From contig BFEA01000804.1 of NCBI GenBank assembly GCA_003427395.1, forward strand, positions 32,120-61,716: 29,597 bases of DNA, read 5' to 3'. A program made the translations under genes and the position numbers. The DNA is from Chara braunii (taxonomy: Eukaryota; Streptophyta; Charophyceae; Charales; Characeae). Shown in pieces: positions 29,551-29,597 of the stretch. Each line of letters starts with the position of its first letter. Within the stretch, counting starts at the first letter, position 1. Below the pieces are notes generated by a model. It saw nothing but the letters and a program-made list of their open reading frames with translations, did no database searches and was not told the DNA's origin.

Positions 29551-29597
<47 letters not shown>
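29551..29597. repeat. (GA)n microsatellite, cut by window end
   Basis: At least 23 GA units running to the last base. Complementary to the CT tracts at 28964 and 29103, so it could fold back on them. Confidence 0.95.

Overview
The window looks like repeat-rich, gene-poor nuclear DNA of a plant or green alga (streptophyte). I find no intact cellular gene, tRNA or rRNA. What is recognisable is mobile DNA: decayed Ty3/gypsy long terminal repeat (LTR) retrotransposons of the chromovirus type (integrase ending in a chromodomain-like tail; primer-binding site complementary to initiator tRNA-Met), two possible tRNA-derived SINEs, and many mini- and microsatellites. The Gag style and large non-coding stretches would fit a charophyte such as Chara, but that is inference. 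Two single-N positions (288 and 14688) show a draft assembly.

Layout: 1-604 is a 66-bp minisatellite containing an assembly join. 605-6186 holds no convincing gene, only short repeats and a possible minus-strand SINE (5270-5512). 6187-10478 is retroelement copy A (+): leader, gag, protease, reverse transcriptase (RT), cut off early in RNase H. At about 10478 it is fused to the gag of a second, diverged copy B (+, 10479-16203), which runs through gag, protease, RT, RNase H, integrase and chromodomain, then a polypurine tract and a 1,042-bp 3' LTR. 16204-17021 carries a different AT-rich gag-like fragment with a CCHC zinc knuckle (D). 17022-23059 is non-coding and full of structure: 29-bp, 25-bp and 53-bp tandem arrays, three evenly spaced TGACGTCA octamers, a Y-shaped set of perfect hairpins, and a long foldback between T19 and A71 tracts. 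23060-27647 is copy C (-), inverted relative to A and truncated within RT. Its leader and primer-binding site abut an LTR (27651-28639) that is also the 3' LTR of a further truncated element E (-), of which only the last 45 codons remain (28673-28807). The window ends in CT/GA microsatellites and a duplicated block of about 160 bp.

How the parts work together: in a live element the LTR drives one RNA, tRNA-Met primes reverse transcription, Gag forms the particle, and Pol (protease, RT, RNase H, integrase-chromodomain) processes, copies and inserts the element. In copies A and B Pol lies in the -1 frame relative to Gag, and in all three copies a canonical slippery heptamer (G GGA AAC), in gag phase, sits just before the gag stop. 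This points to Pol expression by programmed -1 frameshifting. No copy here is functional; all carry stops and frameshifts. A and C share two disabling changes, which suggests a common defective source that was mobilised in trans.
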